Shown piece after piece: positions 1 to 12,706 of a stretch of 64,000 nucleotides of DNA. The position numbers and the translations under genes were made by a program. The DNA is from Cunninghamia lanceolata (Eukaryota; Streptophyta; Pinopsida; Cupressales; Cupressaceae): NCBI GenBank assembly GCA_027924645.1, contig BSBN01000333.1:10372001-10436000 (forward strand), in the 5' to 3' direction. Within the stretch, counting starts at the first letter, position 1; every line of letters starts with the position of its first letter. The notes under the pieces were generated by a model. It was not told the DNA's origin and ran no database searches. It saw only the letters and a list, made by a program, of their open reading frames with translations.

Positions 1-1489
1 GTATCGATAGTTGACCAAGTGTGCATTGTACTTGAGAATTTGTGTCTTGAAAACAATGCTATAGGTGTTATTGTACCTTGAAGTGGGTGCTTCAAGAACA
101 TGTGTACCTTTCTTTCTTTTGAGGTTGGATTTGAGTAGTAGACTCAAGCAATTCTCAGTGGTTTTTTCCCTCATAGGGTTTCCACGTAAATCTGGTGTCA
201 TGTGTGCATATTTGGCTTAATGTTTTCATTCTCTTTATTTGATTTGATGTGTCTTTAAGATTATTGAACAAAGCATTAATTGAACTACATTGATTCACCC
301 TCCCTCTAAGTGTAAATGTGCTCTTTTCAGTTACTATTGATAATATGAGCTCTTTGTAAAGACTATGAACAAGAGCTATGGTTCCCGTTATCACGGAACC
401 AAGAAGTAGGGTGAACAAAATCTGAGCACTAATTTGTTGTGACCTACACAACATGCCCAATCCTTCTTGAACTAGGGAACCTTTAAAGTTTGAATTCCAG
501 TGGATTTTAGTCCTAGATTTTTGTTTTATGTGTATAGCCTTGTGCCTCTGGCCTTCTAAGTCAATATAATCACTTTCTTTGTTCACAATACTTGAGAATT
601 TTGTCATGACATTCTAGATTTACAAAGAAATTCTATTTGGTGGCCAATTCGTCTTCCGTGTTTTTCATTAATTTTTAATGAGTGTGGATAAGTTCATGGT
701 CAGGGTTAGCTTATTTATGTGTATGCATTTATGTTTGAAATTTATCATTGGCTTTGGTTCAAATGGACTTCAACATGTATGCTCTTCACATGCCTCCATT
801 TTAAAACCCTTGTCCATAGATATTTTTGGGTCCTTGTGTATTTTTTGAACTGGTTTTGAAATTCTTTATACATATCTTGGTTGGGTTAAGATTTCATGTT
901 CAATATATATTAGCCTTGGGTCGAGAAGTTCTTTATTTATGCATATTATGGCTCGATATTAAGCTCTGTGATCATGATATTCTTTTTGGTTGCTTTGTCC
1001 CATTCATGCAAGCTCCTTGTGTATACTACGAGATGTTTTGAACATTGTTGAATACTCTTGCTTCAAGTGTCCATGCTTTTTTAATGTTTATGAGCTTTGT
1101 TGTTCAAGTTTTTATGGGTTAAGAGTCTACATCCATGTTTTTTTTACCGTTGAAAACTATGACTTAATTCCCCACATATCGTTGAGTTTTGGCAAGAGTC
1201 TACATGTTGCCACCAAGGTGAAATGGTCAAACATTATATTGTACAACTTATCCTATGCATTCAATCCCCATCCATTAATTTCAATACACTTTTACCACAC
1301 CATTAAATCATGTTGCAGCTTAACAAGTCTTACTTGTGCACTTTTTATATATTCTTGTGTTTGTTTATGCTTGTCAACCTTCAATCTCTTACATCATTCT
1401 ATCATAATGCAAATATAACCATAATAACAAGTTTCATAATGTATTAAGTCCACAATCTTTTGCTTCATTAATACTCAAAGACACATGTT
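1..1489. other. Unassigned A+T-rich DNA upstream
   Basis: I see no recognisable gene here. Two open frames, one of 150 codons on the - strand (155-607) and one of 142 codons on the + strand (990-1418), show no motif I know, have no obvious splice or promoter context and look like chance frames or very decayed repeats. Confidence 0.4.
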
Positions 1490-2870
1490 AGTGTAGGGGT
1501 TAATGACAAAATGAATGTCTTCTTCCTACAGTCTAATTCCTCCTCTACGATCATTTTGGGCCAACAATGGTTATCTGGATGTTTTCAACCTTTTTTAAAT
1601 AACTTAGCAATTGAGTTATCACTGATGCCTCCATCAGGAAAGTTCCTACTTTAGCCAAAAGGATCTCATAGGGGATTGTTGTTCTAACCTTGAGGCTACA
1701 AGTGATTAGATGTTTTTTGATTCTTTCTATCTCCACTTGTGTTTTGACATGCTATTCCCCCAGACCTCACAACCATAGAGGACAACTGGTGTGACCAACA
1801 AACCAAAAAGGGTTTTCTTGGTTTTCCAATCCCATAGTTATCCTTTCCTACACTTGTTCTAAAGTGGCAAGATGTTCTCCATCCTCCCCGTGTCCTTTTT
1901 CTCTACATGTCTCCCAACTGAGCCTCTTGTGGAAATCAATTTCAAGGCATTTGTATTCTTTTCCACTATTTCTAGTGAGCTTCCTTCAAAAATAAAATTA
2001 ACCTATTGCTTCTTCCTTTTTAATGAAAAAACATGACTTTGGTCTTATTGGTGCTCACTTGCATCCTGACCTCTTGGAAAAAGAGTTCTAAGGCCTTCAA
2101 ATGTTCTCTAAAACCATGGGTTGTTTTTGCAATTAGGATAAGATCATCAACATATAAAAGTAACTTCACCACATAGTTCGCCAGATAGATGCCCCCTCCA
2201 TTGGATTTGGTTAACCATTCCTCAAGTTTATCAATGTATAAACTAAACAAAGTGGGGGATAGAGGACATCCCTGTTTCAATCCAATGTCGCTACCAAAAC
2301 ATTTCGACATACCCTCTCTGGTTTTGATTTTAGCTCTAACCTGCTCATATAATTTATGCACTACAACTCTATAGTCATCTAGAATCCCAAGTTCCTCCAT
2401 CATATTCTAAAGTTTGTCCCTAGGTACTCTATTAGGAATTTATAAAATCAATGAAGCAACAAAAAGTTTCCCCTCCTTGGGTGTCCCAAACTTTTTTCAA
2501 TCAAATGTCTAAGAGTGATGCAATGATCAATGATAGAGTGCCTTGGTCTAAATCTTGCCTACCCTTTTGCTCTTTTTCCCTCTTTTTTGCCCAATTGTTG
2601 ATTCTACGTTCTATCACGCTCCTGAAAAGTTTTCCAAGAAGAGGATTGACCATAATAGTGCGATAGTTAGAAGGATTATTGATATCTCCATGTTTGTAGA
2701 GAGGGATAACGACATTAGTTGTCCATTCTGTCGGAAAGCCATCTTGTGTGATGTCATTAAAAAATCTTTTGATGTGTGGAGTAAGGGGCTCAACTCCCCA
2801 TTTTAAAAATTCAACTTGCAGTTCATCTACGTCTAACGCTTTACCACCTACCAATTTCTTTATAATTTAA
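1490..2870 (-). mobile_element. LINE (L1-type) ORF2 fragment, dead
   Basis: This is a reverse-transcriptase fragment of a non-LTR retrotransposon, the same family as the copies at about 24.2-31.7 kb and 41.3-46.9 kb. On the - strand one reads the pre-RT segment ending WTTNVVIPLYKHGD and SNYRTIMVNPLLGKLF (2501-2854), then KQGCPLSPTLFSLYID and YVDD with the following ISKTK-like block (2020-2403), then the connection region IPYEILLAKVG (1551-1736). The three pieces lie in different frames with stops between them, so it is a pseudogene. The 5' part (ORF1, endonuclease) and the 3' tail are missing. It lies about 3.8 kb upstream of the GBP gene in opposite orientation. Confidence 0.9.
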
Positions 2871-5800
2871 TTCATGTTATGTGCCCACACTAGTCTCAAT
2901 TAAAATAAAGAAGAGCTTAGATTATTCAATCCCATTAGTCGAGTACATATATGACACAGAACTACAACATGATGAACCAATGAAATGATTCCATGAATTC
3001 TTTGAAAGGTTGGTCAATGAGAGTTCTGTTGTATTTGCATGCACTTGGGGTATTATTTGAGGGAGGCACCATCTAAATCTATGAACCACTCTTGGGTTTA
3101 AACAAACATATTAAACTTTGCATAAATTACCTCATGCATTGACCCCTTGATTGTTTGATTTTACTAATTTTATTGAATTGATGATTCTCAATAGAATTAC
3201 CAATCAAAATGAAGGATTCATGCAATGATAAATTTGACAATCGAACATGATATAAAGGTTATTCTATGGGCCTGTTCATTATGAATTTTAAAGATTTTTC
3301 TACTATGAGCTCTATGCTCTGAGTGTTTTGAACCATGAACATACCCACAACTATGACTTTTGCACTATAATCAATAAACTATGAATATAATTATGAAATT
3401 TGATTTGAACATAGACTATCACAAGAATATGAACACTATATGGACCATTAAAATGGATGTTCACAGTGAACCATAATAAAATGAGAAGAAAAACATTATC
3501 AACATGGGAGTTCACTACCAATCATAAACCATGAATAAATTCCTTAGTTAAATGCCATTAATAAATCATTTAACTTGGTTTTGCGCTTAAATTCATTAAA
3601 TATTGAGCTCGTATTAGACAATTTAGGTTTTTCTCAATATGATTGACGGTGGAGGGTGAAATGGCACAAGTAAAGATGACCGTTAATTTCTTTTGTCATT
3701 TTTCCCTGGAGTTGACAAAACATTTAATTTGTTGCTAAGGTTGATAATATTCATTAGTTGAATATTTCATTATAACAAAGTCAATTAGATGTATAACAAT
3801 TGAGCCTTTTATAACAATTAGCAATGCTTCATTGGTTCAAAATAGTACAGTTCCACATCATACACATATGTTTAAGTTCTTGTTTGCTTCAAGTTAAAAT
3901 TGAAGGCCACGTTTAAATCAAACTAAGTGTCTAAGTGTAATAAGGCATTGCTAGCCAATAAAAATGGAGATTTTGTTTTATCAAAGTTGGTAGGTTCCAT
4001 TTTTCTATTTTTGAACAAATATTAAATTGACATGCATTTTGTTTGCAACAATGCATATACTGAAAGTAAAATTTATGTCTTTGAATGCTTAAACTTTATA
4101 TTTATTAAAAATAAAAAAATAAAATTTAAAAATAATAAAAAGACAAATTTAAATGGGTCAACAATTTTCAAACAAACCATTGGTCATAGCTAATGTGTAT
4201 GATTGAATGTGAAACTATATCTTTCCAGATAGGAGTTTACTTGTAATATGAAGGTATAATTTCTTAGTTAAAGGTCAAATCAATGACCTATATCAATAGC
4301 ATGAGGATCAAAGGTAGCAAGGCAATGAGAAGCTATGAAATGCTTCTTAATAACTCATCTTGATGACTTGAGTTGGGTGCACCATACATTAGAATTTTTA
4401 AAACAAAGGCTATTGGCTACTTGTGGCTTGTGAGGAGTATATAATTTATCTAAGAGTTGCACCATTCTTACATAGAGATGTTAAAAGTTAATGAGATTGT
4501 TGTGCCAATATAGAAGTAAGAAAATTTGTGGAGCATTTAACTGGTTCAATTGTTTGATCATTTTCTTTAACCTAGGAGATAGAGGGTTGTCTACCCCTCC
4601 CCCAAGCTATATAGGAAGGGGCTCCATGAAGGATGCCCTAGAGGGGCTTCTTCCCCCATAAACCAAGTGGAATACTTGGATGGAGGCAGTAGTCATCAAA
4701 GGGAAGGATGTAGTGTAGATCGATAGTTACTAGCCAAACATCAAGAGCATAACACACCCTACTATCTATAGTTCAATCAAGAACATAATTCATATTTAAT
4801 TCATTATCCAAATGATTTGTCCAACATGATTAGACCATATTTGGTAAAATCTAGAGTGGTGAATGTTAGACAAATATGTCTTTGGTACAAGTTTGAAAAT
4901 AATTCAATTCACTTTTTGATAGACATAACAAAATAAAATATGAAGTACATATGCACCTACTTTTAAAGAAAGCATTAACATATGATCAAAATTCTAAGTT
5001 GTTTTTAAAACTTATTTGGAAGATAGGGATAATGACTAGTTTACAATCTTCTTCTCTAGAATTGCAAAAAATGAAGCTTGAATATGAAAAAGGCCAAATC
5101 ATGATGCCATGTATGTGGTGTGTTGAGAAACAATTAGAATTTGCAAATGTATTGCTAAGAATTGTTGATTGTAGATATGTTTCTTGTAAACACAATATGT
5201 TTAATTATTATCATGTATAATGTCTTCTTTATGTGCTTGAAGGTTGCGAGTGTTCAATGTAAATATTATAAAACATGGACCACTACTTTAAGATTAAAGA
5301 TCATTCTCTAATGTCAACTTTGTTGTTGATTGGAGGTGTGGCATTTTTGTAAAGATTTTGTTTATGACCTCAAAGTCATTATTTGTTAAGGGATTTAGAA
5401 AATATGATGTCTTTATATCTCCACTAGTTTATCTTTGTTTGTAACTATTGCTTGTGTAAGCTACTTTATGCAGTCTTTTGTAGGATCTATGACTTTTAAT
5501 AGCTTTGTGATTTCACATAGTTTCTCATTGTGAGCAGCTGTAAGCAAATTTTCATTGCATTTCTATCTTAAGATTGAAATACAAAATTGTATATGTTGTA
5601 ATTTACATCATTGATTACTTGGATATAATAAATTATAAATTTAGTTTTACATGTCACATAGGCAAACTAACATCTTCATATATTTGGTAGACATAAATTG
5701 AGAACAGGACAACATCCAAAATAATAATACAAACATGACAATAGTGACAGTGCCACTTGTCAAGCAAAAACTTGTTATTACAGTGACATCAAGCAACCAA

Positions 5801-5960
5801 TAAGACAGAGCAAAAATTAAACTGAACAAAGCTATAGAAACATAAATTTTATTGATTCACAATAGAGAAAGTAATTGAAATTTTAATCACACGTAAGTTA
5901 TTGAAAAATTTAATGTGTATATAAAATAAATATAAAACACATAATTACAACAAAAATATG
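2871..5960. other. Unassigned A+T-rich intergenic DNA
   Basis: No gene or element could be identified in these 3.1 kb. The 89-codon frame at 4951-5220 and the smaller frames have no recognisable motif. A short C/G-rich patch around 4590-4660 resembles transposon-derived sequence but cannot be assigned. Confidence 0.4.
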
Positions 5961-5964
5961 TGGA

Positions 5965-6130
5965 AATATGGGGCGGGGACCTGGCTCGATTGGCGAGAGC
6001 TTCCTATGGTAGGCATGAGGTCCAGACATCAGTCACATTAAAAAGTTTACCCAACACACTACAGGTTATAGAGGCACCGATCACATTAAAAAGTTTACCC
6101 AACACACTACAGGTTATAGGAGGGTACCTT
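5965..6130 (+). mobile_element. tRNA-derived SINE-like head with 48-bp duplication
   Basis: The segment CCTGGCTCGATTGGCGAGAG matches a tRNA A-box region, and GAGGTCCAGACATC about 25 bp later fits a decayed B box, as in plant tRNA-derived SINEs. The following sequence, starting TCACATTAAAAAG, is repeated with a 48-bp period (6033 and 6081). No poly-A tail or target duplication was recognised, so the call rests on the internal-promoter resemblance. It lies about 550 bp upstream of the GBP start codon. Confidence 0.45.
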
Positions 6131-6439
6131 GAGGCACCGATCGGTATTTAAAGAAAAGTGGAAATATAATGTCTCTAATCTAAAACATATTAAAACTCGG
6201 AGGTTGTGATTCAAATTTCAAATAAAACATCCCATGGCTTTTAGTATAATCATTTTCGTCTTAAATGAAAGGAATACGAGGTAGTAGGTTACCGTCGTTT
6301 TGCTCGTTAACTTACAAAGGAACAAATTCGAAGTCCTAGTAAGGAAACTAACGGAATCTCGCAACCAGGTTAGAATATTAGCTAATGTCGGTCAATCTCA
6401 GATATTTCAGCTTTAAACTTCCTTTTTCCTTTTCCCTGT

Positions 6440-6675
6440 TGATTTGAGGGCCAATATAAGCGCCCACTTTTTCTCCCTTTTGCGTATTCCCTCCAAACTA
6501 CACTTTCGCTTTGCTTGCTGTAATTAATTCCCACACCAGAAACGAGTGACAACTCATGCACTAAATTTCATATAATCTTTAGCTGAAATCCGCCGCTGCA
6601 ACTTTTTCATCTCACTTTTCAATCGACCAGGTTTCGAATCGCCGTAGAGTTGAGCAGAGAGAAAACGGAGAAAAA
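6440..6675 (+). promoter_or_regulatory. Probable core promoter and 5' UTR of the GBP gene
   Basis: CCAATATAAG at 6451-6460 is the best TATA-like element ahead of the first exon. It sits in a pyrimidine-rich stretch (CTTCCTTTTTCC, TTTTCTCCCTTTT) typical of plant core promoters, and would place transcription start near 6485-6495 and a 5' UTR of about 190 nt. A two-codon upstream frame (ATG CAC TAA, 6556-6564) lies in that leader. An in-frame TGA at 6583-6585 shows the coding sequence does not extend upstream of 6676. The start site is inferred, not shown. Confidence 0.5.
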
Positions 6676-6948
6676 ATGTTGAATATGCTGGGGTTACGAA
6701 CGCCAGGACGTTCCAGCAAACAGAAAGAAGACGACGCTGCTTTTTCAAGCCCTGCAACCCCTTCAACGCCTTCGTCGCCTGCGACGACGGGGCCAGCGAG
6801 GCCGTTGAAGCTGGTTTACTGCGATGAAAAGGGCAAATTTAAAATGGACCCTGAGGCCGTGGCCACTCTGCAGCTTGTCAAAGGACCTATTGGTGTAGTC
6901 TCTGTCTGCGGCCGTGCTCGTCAAGGCAAAAGCTTTATTTTAAACCAG
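6676..6948 (+). CDS. Guanylate-binding protein family GTPase, coding exon 1
   Basis: This exon encodes residues 1-91 of a plant GBP-like large GTPase. GBPs are dynamin-superfamily GTPases; plant members carry a long C-terminal coiled coil and have been linked to nuclear defence-gene condensates. Residues 1-40 are a low-complexity Ser/Pro/Thr-rich tail, followed by ARPLKLVYCDEKGKFKMDPE, a stretch highly characteristic of plant GBPs, and IGVVSVCGRARQGKSFILNQ with the P-loop GRARQGKS at residues 79-86. The exon ends exactly after the Gln codon at a GT donor (6949), phase 0. The start is the first in-frame ATG after an in-frame TGA at 6583. Codon use is G+C-richer than the surrounding DNA. No lesion is seen in any of the five exons, so I take the gene as functional, although its 3' part is outside the window. 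Confidence 0.95.
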
Positions 6949-7460
6949 GTTTGCTCTAAAATCTTCGCGCTATTTTTTTGATTTTTTAATTTCAAGTGTC
7001 AATTTAGAAATGACTGCGCTTTTGAGGTCAGGGCATGCAAATTTGTACCGAAAATCGATCTTATGCTGTTTTCTGAAATAAAGACTGTATTTGACTTAAT
7101 TTTTTATTACCAGTTTTTCTTTATTTCACTCTGTTATTTTTAATTTCAAGTGTCAATTTATAATGACCGCGCTTTTGAGGCCAGGGCAACCAAATTTGTA
7201 CCGAAAATCGATCTTATGCTGTTTTCTCAAATTAAGATTGTATTTGACTTAATTTTTTACTGCCAGTTTTTTTTTTTTTTTTATTTCACTGTGTTATTTT
7301 TAATTTCAAGTGTCAAATTATAATGACCGCGCTTTTGAGGCCAGGGCATGGAAATTTGTACAGAAAATCGATCTCATGCTGTTTTCTGAAATAAAGATTG
7401 TATTTGACTGATTTTTTTATTGCTAGTTTTTCTTTATTTCACTCTGTTATTTTTAATTAT
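6949..7460 (+). repeat. Tandem repeat, about 155-bp unit, three copies, in intron 1
   Basis: Three head-to-tail units begin at TTCAAGTGTCAA (6991, 7145 and 7305), giving periods of 154 and 160 bp. Each contains GACTGCGCTTTTGAGG-like and AAAATCGATCTTATGCTG-like blocks, and a fourth unit breaks off near 7460. Period differences come mainly from poly-T length. The array begins about 40 bp after the exon 1 donor. Confidence 0.85.
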
Positions 7461-10400
7461 TCCGTATAAATTTCCCTTTCGGGGTAACCTTCGGCTTTGT
7501 TTCCTCGTCCGAGTGCTTTTTTCTTCCTATAAATTCACCCGGGACATGCACCTAGCTTCGATTGTTGTTTACGCCGCACCTTGCGAGTTGGATGCGGCAT
7601 AATTACTCAATTTTTATCTCTTTTCATGTCTCCTGGCATTTGAAACTGGGGCTTTGTTTTGGAAGCCCCCATGCTTTTACCATTTGAGCTCGTCCCGTTA
7701 GTCACTATGTCATTTGTTTTCAGTTAAGCTGTTTTTTCACTCAATGTTTTAAGAAAAGAGCTTTCGCAATATAGAGAGTCTACGTTTTAGTAGGAATTCG
7801 TCAAGTCTTGAAATTTTTTATGAAAGCCTGTAAATAGAGATTTTGCGAGTTAAAATTGATACAACTATGGCATTTTCTGAGACATCCCCGAAACTTAGGG
7901 GGGTTTGCAGTGTTTGAGAGTGCCACATGGTGTGACATTGTGACTCTCGAATCTTGTACATTTATTTTTGCTTGCAAGCCTTCAGGTGAAAACGAAAATA
8001 GAGTTCTTAGGGTTTAGTTGAAAGTAAAATGAGTTCTTAGGGGTTAGGTGAGAAAAAATATCTTATAGCACATAGGGTTTAAATTTTCGTCACTGGAAAG
8101 GATTAATGGTTGCTGCAACGAGCTCCTCTAGTGTGACATTTGAAACCATGCATCTGAGATTCAAAGTGTCTAATTGTTAGTAGAAGTTTGCAAAGCTTAT
8201 ATCATCTTTGATGACAACCTTTAAATTACGGTCTCTGGAAATGGATAGCTCTCTATAAAGCCCCAACTACTTTTTTGCTAAGTTACCGGTTCCAGTTTGG
8301 GTGTGCCGGTGCAGCAGTATTTTTTGGGTTGGGTGCAGTTTGTGTACATCTGTACAAAAAAATATAAAAATCATAAATATATACATATTTTAGCCCAAAA
8401 ACAAGAATTAAGTTCAGATAACCACTTATTATACATATAATGAACAAAACAACACAAATTTTTTATAAAATTGTATGTGCCTCAATATTAAAAGCGGTAA
8501 CCCCCTTTGTGTGGACCCCACTGCTAGCTCTGTTTCATGTTGTTCTCAGGTGGGAGGGTCTAGGATAAAGTTTAGTGAAAGGGTCTAGGATAAAGTTTAG
8601 TGAACCGTGAAAGCATAAAATACAAAAGTTATAAAACTCATGATATGAATGTGGTGGACACCTAAAGGCACTAAAAAGTAAAGTATGTGTTGCTTTGAAT
8701 AACGTGAAGCCAGTAATTATTGCATTTTACAGAGAAATGCAGCAGGTAATATTCCAGGACTTACTGTAAAAGGACAAGCCATAAAACCCCCAACAGCTGT
8801 AAAAATCTTAAAACTAAAAGAATGCAAAGAAAAAAGTGAAAGAGAAGCATACGATCTTAAGACAGAGGAAGCACCAACAATAATAACAACACTGCCAAAA
8901 CATCATCATTTTTGCGCACATACTCATCAGCCATTGTTGGATGGAGTAGTAAGGATAAGAAGGAGAAGTCTCATGGAATGATGGCCTCTCAACCACATTC
9001 TTCTTGGCTTCCTAACTGTAATGGTGCCGTTTGTACAAGTCGCACATGTTAACAGGGAAATGGCATGTGTAGTGGGGAGGTGTGGCGGCATTTTATTTGT
9101 TGTTTCAGTGAAACGTGATGAATAGAAAAAACAGAAAAAAAAAGAGTGCAAAGAAAAAGCAAAAAAAAATTAAAAAAATTTAAAAAAGGGGGTGGCTCGC
9201 AGAGTGTTTGCTTTTTGCGCAGGATTTGGACCCCGGATTTGCAATGGACATACCCTGCCAAATCTGGGGCCCAAAGTCCACGCACTGCTCACACCCACAG
9301 TGGACCAGACTGCGAATTCGGACCAGGAATGAACTAGACCTGGATCCAGGGGTTTTTCTGAGTGAACTGGTAACTTATTTTTTTTCTAGAAACATGTTTC
9401 TGTAACTTGTTTGATTTAATGATGGTTGTTTGAGCCTATAATCCTGCAACTTAGGGGGGGGACGTGCAGGGAGCTCAAGGCCTGCATGGTGAGATATTGG
9501 AATTGTTTGGTCTTGTGTGTTGATCTTCGCTTGTAGCCTTGTAGGATTTATGTGAAAGTAAAATGAGTACATAGGTTTGAAAATAACTATACTGATATAC
9601 AGCTGCTGCAATATGTTCATGTACTGTGACATTTGAACCTGAGCAGTTAAGATGCAACTGGTCTAAACTTTTATAAAAAGTTGTCAAGCATCACCTGTCT
9701 TAGATGACTGTCTTTAGATTTGTTTTAAATTAAAACATACTTTATACATGTCCTCAAAATCATGGGGATTTGCTGCAAGATTAAGTGGCACATAGTTAAA
9801 TATTTGTATTCTCTGTTGCCGTGCATCCATTTTTGGTTGCAGGGTTTAGGTGAAAATAGCATTACCTAAAACCTATGTCACAAGGTTTGTCTTATTGTTC
9901 AAGTTTGGCGTGGAAAAAATTCAGAACAAGTTCATTAACTTATACAATTTGGTAAAAAAATTGTCATTAAATTCAAATAATATAAATCTGCAATTTTTAT
10001 TTATTTAAATATATTATTTAAAATTTATAATAAAAATATTAAAACTTAAGAATAAATTTAGAAATATTAAAATTGAAATAAATTCAAAAATACTAAAATA
10101 AAAATGAAAATATAAAATATTAAAATATAAATAAACTTTAAAATTATAATCCAACCTAAAGGCTAAATATATAAAATAATAATTTAAAATATTAATAATA
10201 ATTTATAAAATAATAAATATTAATTAAAAACCTAAAAGCTAAACCTAAGTTTAAAAATTAAAACAAATATATTCATGAATGAATATTTTTTAAAGGGCAT
10301 TGGCCAGCACTGCAGGGCCAAGGTTGGCCCTGTCAGCACTGCATCTGCCACGGTGAACTGTTTTTCTTTTCTTTATATATTTCTGATTAAAAAACAATGG

Positions 10401-10793
10401 ATGCTGTAGCTACCTGGAACACACAGAATCTTGTGGTTTTTGGGCTCTTGTCCATAGTGGCAGGAAGAGTTTTTCCCTTAAGTCGACTTCTATCCTAAAC
10501 AACATATCTTTCAAGCATAAAAAAAATTGTAAAGCAAAGGCCTTGTAAAGATACCATTATCAAATTGATACCGTTAATTCTGTATATTTCCAACTGTTTT
10601 TACATACACTCTTATAATGAAGTAAAATAATAAATGAGAATTCATTCCACTTTTTATATAGTTTAATATGAAGCAATGAGCCATTGAAATGTTCCCTATG
10701 GTTCTTGTTCTAGGTATGCAATATAAAGTTGAGGTTTAGTTTTCTTTAAATTAGATGTACCTTACACACCTTTGTTTGGAATCTTTTATGCAG
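7461..10793 (+). other. Remainder of GBP intron 1
   Basis: No coding sequence recognised. It holds a 25-bp direct duplication (8556-8604, starting GGGTCTAGGATAAAG) and a G+C-richer patch at about 9190-9370 that looks transposon-derived. There is also an A+T-rich tract of about 360 bp at 9930-10290 and a small palindrome AGGGCCAAGGTTGGCCCT near 10310-10340. The intron ends in TTTTATGCAG before exon 2. Confidence 0.6.
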
Positions 10794-10955
10794 TTGCTAG
10801 GAAGGAGCAGTGGCTTTCAGGTTGCTTCTACACATCGCCCATGTACAAAAGGACTTTGGATGTGGAGTGCTCCGTTGCAGAGGACCGCTCTAGATGGAAC
10901 TGAATACAATCTTTTACTTCTGGATAGCGAAGGCATTGATGCATATGATCAAACT
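10794..10955 (+). CDS. GBP family GTPase, coding exon 2
   Basis: This exon encodes residues 92-145. It starts directly after ATGCAG and continues exon 1 in frame with LLGRSSGFQVASTHRPCTKG, the switch-I region with the conserved Thr-Lys-Gly-Leu-Trp. It then gives LDGTEYNLLLLDSEGIDAYD, where DSEG is the G3 motif binding Mg2+ and the gamma-phosphate. It ends after the Thr codon of YDQT at GTAAAC, phase 0. The intron that follows is 41,150 bp. If that intron were retained, translation would run about 70 codons to a TAG near 11165, giving a truncated GTPase. Confidence 0.94.
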
Positions 10956-12449
10956 GTAAACACTAATCCCATGTTGCTGATTTCAAACACAGTTCTAAAA
11001 TTACTATTGAACAGTGAAACCAAAAACAGTTTATGTGTTGATAATTCTTTAAGGTGCCATAAGTGGGAAGTTCTTATGAACTTTTGTGATTCTGGATATG
11101 CACATTGTTGTGTATGCAGATGCAACATAGTATTAGGGGTATGTTATGACTTATTTTGCCCTTAGGCTTGTTGTGTACGTATTAGTTTCATAGGGATAAT
11201 ATTATGCTATGTTATGTTTAGATTAGCAAGGGGTTATGACTTGGTATGTTTTGTTTAGATTATCAGGGGTTTATGTTATGCTGTAATTAGGGTTTCCTTC
11301 CACTTCAATTTTAATTAAGTGAAAACCTTAGGCTATGTATCTGTTTATCATTTTGCTATTAATTTAAGATAGAAAGCTGTAACTGAGATCACTTATGTGC
11401 CTTCAGCTGGATTTGTAGGTGTAAAACCATCTTGGTTGTGTATGTGTCCTCACTACTTACCTCGTGGATTGGATTCAGTTTATATTTATGCAGATTGTTC
11501 ATACCTGATTTTTAAGGAATGCTTCAAGTGGCAGCAGAGTGGCTCAATTTTTGCTTTCTTATAAATTATGCCAAGAGCAGTTTATCCAAGCAACTAATCT
11601 TAAGTTTGTGACTAAGAAAGAGTTTACCGGCTTATTTACTAAATTTCCCACCCAAATTATAAGGGAGATAAAGTCGCTTGTGAAAGGAAAAAGAATAGAG
11701 CCAACGTCATCTGGCCATTAAAAGACAATTTTTGAGGTAGATGAGGAGAAGGTGGAAGAATGTTCTCAATGCTCCTTTCAATCTACAAATGATCCCAAAG
11801 CATGATTTTGGGAGAGAATTACAGGTACATAGGTGGTTGAATAAAGTTAAGCTTGCCTTCAAGTTGCAGCACATTTAGGATCACGAGGAGAATTCAGATA
11901 CTGTCTTATTGCACTTGGATGGGGCAGCCCATATCCCAGGAGTCAGGTTGCTCTCTTGAAACTCTAGAGGGTGCTGATGTATTAACTCAAAAAACAATTT
12001 AGAGCTGGGATGCACCATATTGTGTCCTACTAATACATATGTTCCAAAAAGACATGATAATGGAAGAATGCATGGACAAATTCCAAGTTTTAGAATTGAA
12101 AACCAAACTTCCAGTGGACATGGTGCATGGTATCAAGATATTCGAGATGCAACTAGAACATCAAATAAAGGTAGGACAAGAGATTTGAAGCTTCCACAAT
12201 CCATGGAGTACAAAAATCATAAATGCTTCTAGTAAATAGTTTCTTGGATTTTTGTTTTCAGATCATGCTACATGATCTCTTATTAACAAGAAATGTGTAT
12301 TAGATTGTAGATGTGAGTTCTTATATATATAACTCTTTACAATATATTAGATGCCAAGTATGTCCAACTAGAAAAGCATTAATTAATTAATTTCATTTTG
12401 GTAATATAGTAAAGCCAACATGAAATGACTAACCACAATGTATTTGAAT
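10956..12449 (+). other. Start of 41-kb GBP intron 2, unassigned
   Basis: The GTAAAC donor lies at 10956. No element is recognised for certain. Short open frames at 11539-11721 and 12020-12232 on the + strand carry no motif I know. The A+T-rich part at 12240-12430 leads into the endonuclease end of the Penelope-like element. Confidence 0.4.
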
Positions 12450-12706
12450 GATGGGTCTATAGGATTGGCTAGACACATCATCATCCCAATTCAAGTTGGT
12501 GGGATGCTTGCAAATTTCAACAACCTCCCTAATCTTCTTTTATAAATGTGATCCTCCCTAGCAATAATGTATGCCTTCTCATTGCCAATGTCGTGCTTAG
12601 TTGCATCTCAGTGTTGGGCTAATGCAGGCTATTGCACTGTATTGGTTGGATATCATGCATGCTCTTTAATCCTTGTTTAAATGGATTTACTTGTCTCCCC
12701 AGTATA
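12450..12706 (-). mobile_element. Penelope-like element, piece 4: C-terminal GIY-YIG endonuclease
   Basis: Read on the - strand this is the C-terminal part of a Penelope-like retroelement. It begins with GETSKSI and TRIKEHA (separated by one stop) and continues with an ALAQH-like block, AYIIAREDHIYK and REVVEICKHPTNLNWDDD, then SSQSYR. This order matches the GIY-YIG endonuclease of PLEs, where the T-R-x-K-E-H block and the C-terminal R-E-A-I-E-I-x-K-H...N-L-N-R-D block are diagnostic. It is interrupted by stops and one frameshift. Its upstream continuation lies at 20654, on the far side of the copia element; both sides share the copia target duplication GTATA. No other gene I know gives this motif series. 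Confidence 0.85.

Noticed and set aside
155..607. 150-codon - strand frame at the left edge
   Set aside because: No recognisable motif, no start context or splice signals; likely chance.
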